Assembly (NCBI GenBank): GCA_030068145.1
Contig: JAPJBO010000004.1
Span: forward strand, 248,001 to 312,000
Direction of reading: 5' to 3'
Source of the DNA: Diplonema papillatum
Taxonomy: Eukaryota; Euglenozoa; Diplonemea; Diplonemida; Diplonemidae
DNA length: 64,000 nucleotides
Under the pieces are notes generated by a model. That model was not told the origin of the DNA. It worked only from the letters and a program-made list of their open reading frames with translations, and ran no database searches. Positions 61,967 through 64,000 of the stretch are shown in pieces; within the stretch, counting starts at the first letter, position 1, and every line of letters begins with the position of its first letter. A program made the position numbers and the translations under genes.

Positions 61967-64000
61967 CTGAGCGAACGGCTCCGAACTCTTGCCGCAGATG
62001 GTGCGGACGTACTCCCGGACCTCGACCCGCTCGGTCCTCTCGACGCGCAGGCGCTTGTCCGTTTCCGACAGCGTGAAGTGTCCGCACACAACCGACGCCG
62101 GGATGGCGAAAACTAGGACCCCGACCACCATGCAAATGCCTGCCGTCAGCCGGCCGACGTCGGACGTCGGGACCGCGTCGCCGTAGCCGACGGTCGTCAG
62201 CGTCGCGACGCACCACCAGTAAAAGTCCAGCTGCGACTGGAACGGCGACAGCTCGAGGACGTGCTTCACCGCCCGCGACCCGTCCGCCTGGACCACGACC
62301 GAGACGGAGCTCTCGTACCGGACCCACCAAAGCTCGAGATCGGGTTGCTGTGCGTTCGTTGTGGGTGACCGTTTCGTCCAACGACTTCAATGTTTACCTG
62401 ACAAATCCGCCCTGCCCACCCAGTCGCACTGAATCGGGAAATTCGCAGAAGGTGCATCGGTCTCGTGTTACGCTGGGAGGAACCATTATGCAGGCTGGTG
62501 ATTCAGATATTGAGAAAGTGAGTGCAGGCGATATGCAGGCAGGCGAGGACTGTTCACGACCTTGTGCTACTTTTCAAGTGCTACTTCATGACGTCGTCCG
62601 TCGGACGAGTCAACGCAGATGAGGAGCTCCGCTCGCTTTCGAGGTGCGGACTCCCTTACTGGGCGTTTCGGTTCGACCGTTGCGGGTTCGATGAGAAAGA
62701 GGACAAACTGGCACTCTTCCGCGTCGCTCGTGTTGCAGCACGAGGGGAGCTTTTTCCAGGCTGTCAAAATGATGCTCCGGGGCAAGAGGAGCTGGTAAGT
62801 GCAGACGCCGTGAAGGCAGACATGCCGTCCACGTTTACTTAATAACACACAGCAGCAATGTATCTTTGCTGGACACGCCCATATTTTCCAACGACAGGGT
62901 GGAGTGCATACCAGAGCGGTTCCGTTGTTGGTAGATGTCAACCGAGGGAGCTCTAGGCAGTCATATCCGGCACCGCTGCTGTTCATTTCGATGTAGAACG
63001 CGAGGTTGGACATGACGACGATGCAGAGCAGGAGGATGAGCGCCGTCAACACGAACATGTACAGACTCTCCCGCAGCACCGACGAAAGCTTCGCGAGGCT
63101 GGCTCCCAGGAAAAAGGTCACGTTGTACACTCGGAGGGACTCGAGGACGTAGCAGTACGCGGCAAGGTTCGAAACGCTGCAGGTGTCCTCGCCGAGCCAG
63201 CTGGACAACCGCCGGACGCAGTACGGGATCAATGCCGCGGCGTTGAGGACGGACCGAGACTTGAAAAGCTCGGACTTCGCGGAGGGAGCTGCGACCAGCC
63301 GCACCCCGAACCCGATGGCGAACAGGAGGAAGTGGATCGTGTCGATGACCAGCCACGCCGCGTCGGCGGTCGCGTCGCAGTAGAACTCGGGCATCGTGTG
63401 CGCGGTGAACGACACCGCCCAGGAGACCAGCAACAGCAGCCGAAGCGACGAGAACACGAAAGAGAGGGGCCGGGCACGGGAGAAGTCGGGGTTCAACAGA
63501 GACCACGTGTCGGCCAACAACTCTTGGAGGAAGGTCATCCTCCCGTTGCCGGTGTACTGCGTTCTGGGGTCGCGTATGTACAAGGACGACACGGACGTGT
63601 CGCCGGAGGCTCTTCGGTCTCCTTCGTCGCCGAACCCGGGACGTATGCTCGCCGGCCTGCCGTTCTTCCGCCTGCCCTCGCGCATGTTGACGGCGAGGGA
63701 CGCTCTGATCCTGAGGACCTCGTTCACCTTCCCTTGCAACTTCTCCGCCGTCGTGACTGTCAGCGGCGGGACGAAGTCGTCGCCGGTCCATTCTAGCTGG
63801 AGGGCCAGATCCCGGATCGCCTGGCACCGGAGCCTGATTTTGAGGGGACACGCCGCGTCGTCGGCCCGGGTGCAGATTTGGCGGGTGAGGTACGATAGGC
63901 GGAACACGTGCGTCGGCGTGCTCGGCAGCGAGCAGGCCAACGATTCGAGCAGCAGCATGAGCGCCTGGCTGAACTGGGGGATCATGTTGTTGAGGGTGTC
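61967..64000 (-). CDS. Voltage-gated-type K+ channel, partial
   Basis: Two exons are seen: 62912 to beyond the right edge, and 61967-62347 (acceptor ACAG, phase 0, donor GTATCC at 61966, so a further 3' exon is expected). Six membrane segments follow an N-terminal region of about 170 residues: S1 (SFVFSSLRLLLLVSWAVSF), S2 (AWLVIDTIHFLLFAIGFGV), S3 (SVLNAAALIPYCV), S4 (YCYVLESLRVYNVTFFLGAS), S5 (LYMFVLTALILLLCIVVMSN), the pore with filter TTVGYGD (62177-62194) and S6 (LTAGICMVVGVLVFAIPASV). The filter is a perfect K+ signature. S4 is odd: Kv channels carry four to six Arg or Lys every third position, and here only one Arg lies in the helix. So selectivity is intact but voltage sensing may be weak. 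The cytosolic N-terminus, where a T1 domain would be, runs out of the window. Confidence 0.85.

Noticed and set aside
62961-63851. 296-codon Arg-rich minus-strand ORF
   Set aside because: Alternative frame of the K+-channel exon; the membrane segments and filter lie in the other frame.

Overview
This is a repeat-dense stretch of a nuclear eukaryotic genome. Genes carry GT-AG introns, and the products (ARPC1, a Kv-type K+ channel, a metacaspase-like protein, an FCP1/SCP-type phosphatase, a 4'-phosphopantetheinyl transferase) point to a unicellular protist or alga. A chromerid-like alga is possible, but the sequence alone does not settle this. I found no rRNA, convincing tRNA or CRISPR, and nothing prokaryotic.

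Layout. 1-2094: a metacaspase-like gene (minus) that has lost both catalytic residues, followed downstream by a basic Lys/Pro-rich coding region with an internal 648-bp duplication that leaves the window. 2662-8357: a probably intact hAT DNA transposon (plus) with inverted arms of about 700 bp. 8376-30834: a mobile-element landscape of nested foldback-like elements, satellite arrays, a MITE and one YR (DIRS/VIPER-like) retrotransposon. 32964-64000: the gene-bearing part, with an FCP1/SCP-like phosphatase, a disordered Pro/Gly/Ala-rich protein, a PPTase, ARPC1, a papain-like peptidase candidate with decayed partial duplicates, a RanBP2-zinc-finger protein with a decayed paralogue, a Mediator-4-like exon and a K+ channel whose 5' part lies beyond the right edge. 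All nine recognisable host genes are on the minus strand.

The most unusual content is a set of foldback-like elements. In each, the ends are arrays of short repeats, and the array sequence differs completely between elements. The ends are inverted copies of each other, and in most elements each end also folds on itself. Yet elements with unrelated arms share the same internal cores: core B lies in the elements at 8376-11063, 11454-13183 and 19161-26075, and core A in those at 8376-11063, 19161-26075 and 28582-30834. Several sit in runs of C, as does the hAT element.

A dispersed SINE-like repeat of about 220 bp (nine copies, all plus orientation) resembles the terminal A-B repeat of the YR retrotransposon over its length and shares its two ends. 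The copies are therefore best read as solo terminal repeats rather than SINEs. Where no gene is listed I saw only unrecognised sequence or repeats. Exon limits come from splice motifs and family similarity read by eye.
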